Below the pieces are notes generated by a model, which did not search any database, was not told the DNA's origin, and was given only the letters and a program-made list of their open reading frames with translations. Positions 62,594-64,000 of a DNA stretch of 64,000 bases are shown here, piece by piece. Every line of letters starts with the position of its first letter. Positions within the stretch are counted from its first letter, which is position 1. This DNA comes from CAWCDJ01 sp963836015 (GTDB lineage: Bacteria; Acidobacteriota; Terriglobia; Bryobacterales; Bryobacteraceae). The DNA lies in contig CAWIIF010000015.1 of assembly GCA_963836015.1 (NCBI GenBank), positions 1,922,001-1,986,000 of the forward strand, read 5' to 3'. A program made the translations under genes and the position numbers.

Positions 62594-63821
62594 GGCTGCG
62601 CCCAAGCTGTCGGAGGCAGCGGCGAATCCGGGCTGGCTGGTGGTGCTGGCAGCGTATTTCGGCACCATGGTCAGCTTCGGATCGCTGCTGGTGTTCACCT
62701 TCAGCGTGTTTCTGAAGCCGCTGACAGCCTCGTTCGGCTGGAGCCGGGAATCCGTATCGGGGGCGTTCGGCATGGCGGCAATGAGCGTGGCGGTGTGCTC
62801 TCCGGGCCTCGGCCATCTGCTCGACCGGTGCGGGCCGCGGCGAGTGATTCTGCCGTGCATGGCGGTGTTCGGCTGCGCTTTCGCTTCGCTGGGCCTGCTG
62901 ACGCCGCACATCTGGCACCTGTACGCGGTCTTCGTGGTGCTGGGGATCGTCGGCAACGCGACGACGCAGATGGGGTACTCGCGCGCCGTCTCGACGTGGT
63001 TCGACTCGCGCCGCGGCCTGGCGCTGGCCCTGGTGATGGCGGGGGTGGGCACGGGAGCAATGGTGCTGCCGCCGCTGGCGCAATGGCTCATCGACGGTTA
63101 CGGATGGCGTTTTGCTTACTTCGCGCTGGGAGGGTTGGTGCTCGCACTGGGGATCCCGCTGACGGCGCTGTTCGTCCGCGAACGGCCGGGAGCGGGGATC
63201 CATGCGGCGGCGCGGCTGGACGGGGCCGCGCCGGGCGAATGCCTGCGAGGACGCACGTTCTGGATCCTGGTGACCGCGCTGTTCCTCAGCTCGGTGAGCA
63301 TCAACGGGGCTATCGCGCACCTGGCGGCACTGCTCACGGACCGCGGGATCGCGCTGGAGACCGCGGCGCTGGCGGCATCGGCATTGGGCCTCGCGAGTTT
63401 CGCCGGCCGGCTGTGGACAGGCGTGCTGCTCGACCGGTTCTTCGGCCCGCGCGTGGGCTGCTGCCTGCTGGCGGCAAGCGCGTGCGGAATCCTGCTGCTC
63501 TCGCGCGCGTCGACCGGAGCACAGGGGATTGTTGCGGCGGCGCTGATCGGGATCGGGGTCGGGGCGGAGGCGGATTTCACGCCCTATGTTCTGACGCGTT
63601 ACTTTGGGCTGCGGTCGTTCTCGACCCTGTATGGGTTCACGTGGACGGCTTACGCGATCGCCGGGGCGATCGGCCCGGTGCTGATGGGCAGGGCGTTCGA
63701 CGCTACCGGATCATATGCTTCCCTGCTGGTGCTGCTGGCTGGGGCGACGGGCGTGGCGGCGCTGGTGGTGAACCTGCTGCCCGGATATCCAGGAACCTAT
63801 GGCTCGTCGCGGCCTGACTAA
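62580..63821 (+). CDS. MFS transporter (oxalate/formate antiporter-like)
   Basis: 413 residues with 12 membrane helices. ATG 62580 overlaps the end of the AhpD-like gene by 14 bases; a longer frame from 62508 was rejected. The loop between helices 2 and 3 reads GHLLDRCGPRRVILP, a typical MFS motif A variant. Helix 4-5 region MGYSRAVSTWFDSRRGLALA is frequent in monocarboxylate-type members. Substrate unknown. Confidence 0.9.
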   Translation: MPAVKAAPKLSEAAANPGWLVVLAAYFGTMVSFGSLLVFTFSVFLKPLTASFGWSRESVSGAFGMAAMSVAVCSPGLGHLLDRCGPRRVILPCMAVFGCAFASLGLLTPHIWHLYAVFVVLGIVGNATTQMGYSRAVSTWFDSRRGLALALVMAGVGTGAMVLPPLAQWLIDGYGWRFAYFALGGLVLALGIPLTALFVRERPGAGIHAAARLDGAAPGECLRGRTFWILVTALFLSSVSINGAIAHLAALLTDRGIALETAALAASALGLASFAGRLWTGVLLDRFFGPRVGCCLLAASACGILLLSRASTGAQGIVAAALIGIGVGAEADFTPYVLTRYFGLRSFSTLYGFTWTAYAIAGAIGPVLMGRAFDATGSYASLLVLLAGATGVAALVVNLLPGYPGTYGSSRPD

Positions 63822-63934
63822 TACGTATTAAACATCACGCAGTGCCTGGAATCGTAGGCCGTCTGTAATTAGCAAAGGCACACACCTGGTATATCCTGCC
63901 TATTATAGTTTGCGCGTATCAATAGGAGGCGACT

Positions 63935-64000
63935 TTGAGGCAGGCTACACTGTCCGGCATCGCCCTATTTCTCTTCGGAATGCCGGTCTTCGCAGGTTCA
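63935..64000 (+). CDS. secreted protein, N-terminal part, runs off right edge
   Basis: A TTG at 63935 stands five bases after AGGAGG (63924-63929). The 22 codons seen read (M)RQATLSGIALFLFGMPVFA, a clear signal peptide with an AxA-like site. A possible -10 (TATTATAGT) lies near 63901. Nothing can be said of the mature protein. Confidence 0.7.
   Translation, partial: MRQATLSGIALFLFGMPVFAGS

Overview
The window looks like chromosomal DNA of a soil acidobacterium of the Bryobacterales/'Candidatus Solibacter' kind. This is inferred from gene content: an Oar-type TonB receptor with an N-terminal carboxypeptidase-regulatory domain, DUF1080 (3-keto-disaccharide hydrolase), a GMC oxidoreductase with a Tat 'subunit 3', GH106 next to L-rhamnose mutarotase, a PQQ dehydrogenase paired with a cytochrome c, and high GC. 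No rRNA or tRNA gene and no CRISPR array were seen.

Region 1 (1-14113) is extracytoplasmic carbohydrate oxidation and hydrolysis. A Tat-type small subunit, a GMC oxidoreductase and a five-haem cytochrome are followed by a WD40/PD40-like protein, a GH9 endoglucanase and a DUF1080 hydrolase, a layout that fits C3 oxidation and cleavage of glycosides. After these come a B3-type metallo-beta-lactamase, a GH106 alpha-L-rhamnosidase diverging from rhaM, and a dihaem cytochrome c coupled to a PQQ dehydrogenase.

Region 2 (about 14072-26800) is a nest of mobile DNA. An ABC exporter gene with a large internal deletion and a truncated histidine kinase gene abut an IS21-family element (istA, istB, one passenger gene). 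Its istB is interrupted twice by two different 'recombinase in trio' (RIT) elements, each with three overlapping tyrosine recombinase genes and terminal inverted repeats. The third recombinase gene of the first RIT is itself split by an ISAzo13-family IS with an A8 frameshift run. Removing each insert with one copy of its 3-4 bp direct repeat restores istB and ritC exactly in frame. Each RIT has a perfect 20-30 bp palindrome just outside one end, and in each the ritA start codon lies in the 3' arm of an inverted repeat.

Region 3 (27042-51659) is dominated by envelope, stress and osmotic functions: a DegP-like protease, a LuxR-type two-component system, a tandem UspA, an SLC12-like transporter that seems to lack four membrane segments, a GNAT/nitrilase pair, fused trehalose-6-P synthase/phosphatase, an M16 peptidase pair, two PRC-barrel proteins, and a five-gene operon of four MscS-family channels around a 929-residue P-loop protein of unknown function, followed by an APC transporter. 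The MscS/P-loop operon is the best candidate here for an undescribed system.

Region 4 (51660-64000) holds sparse and decayed DNA (a hypothetical gene, a frameshifted LysE relic, REP-like hairpins), then a nucleotidyltransferase-like gene, uvrA, a ketopantoate-reductase-like gene, the Oar-type receptor, an AhpD-like gene whose CxxC motif reads C-x-x-UGA with a hairpin just downstream (a likely selenoprotein), an MFS transporter and the start of a secreted protein running off the right edge.
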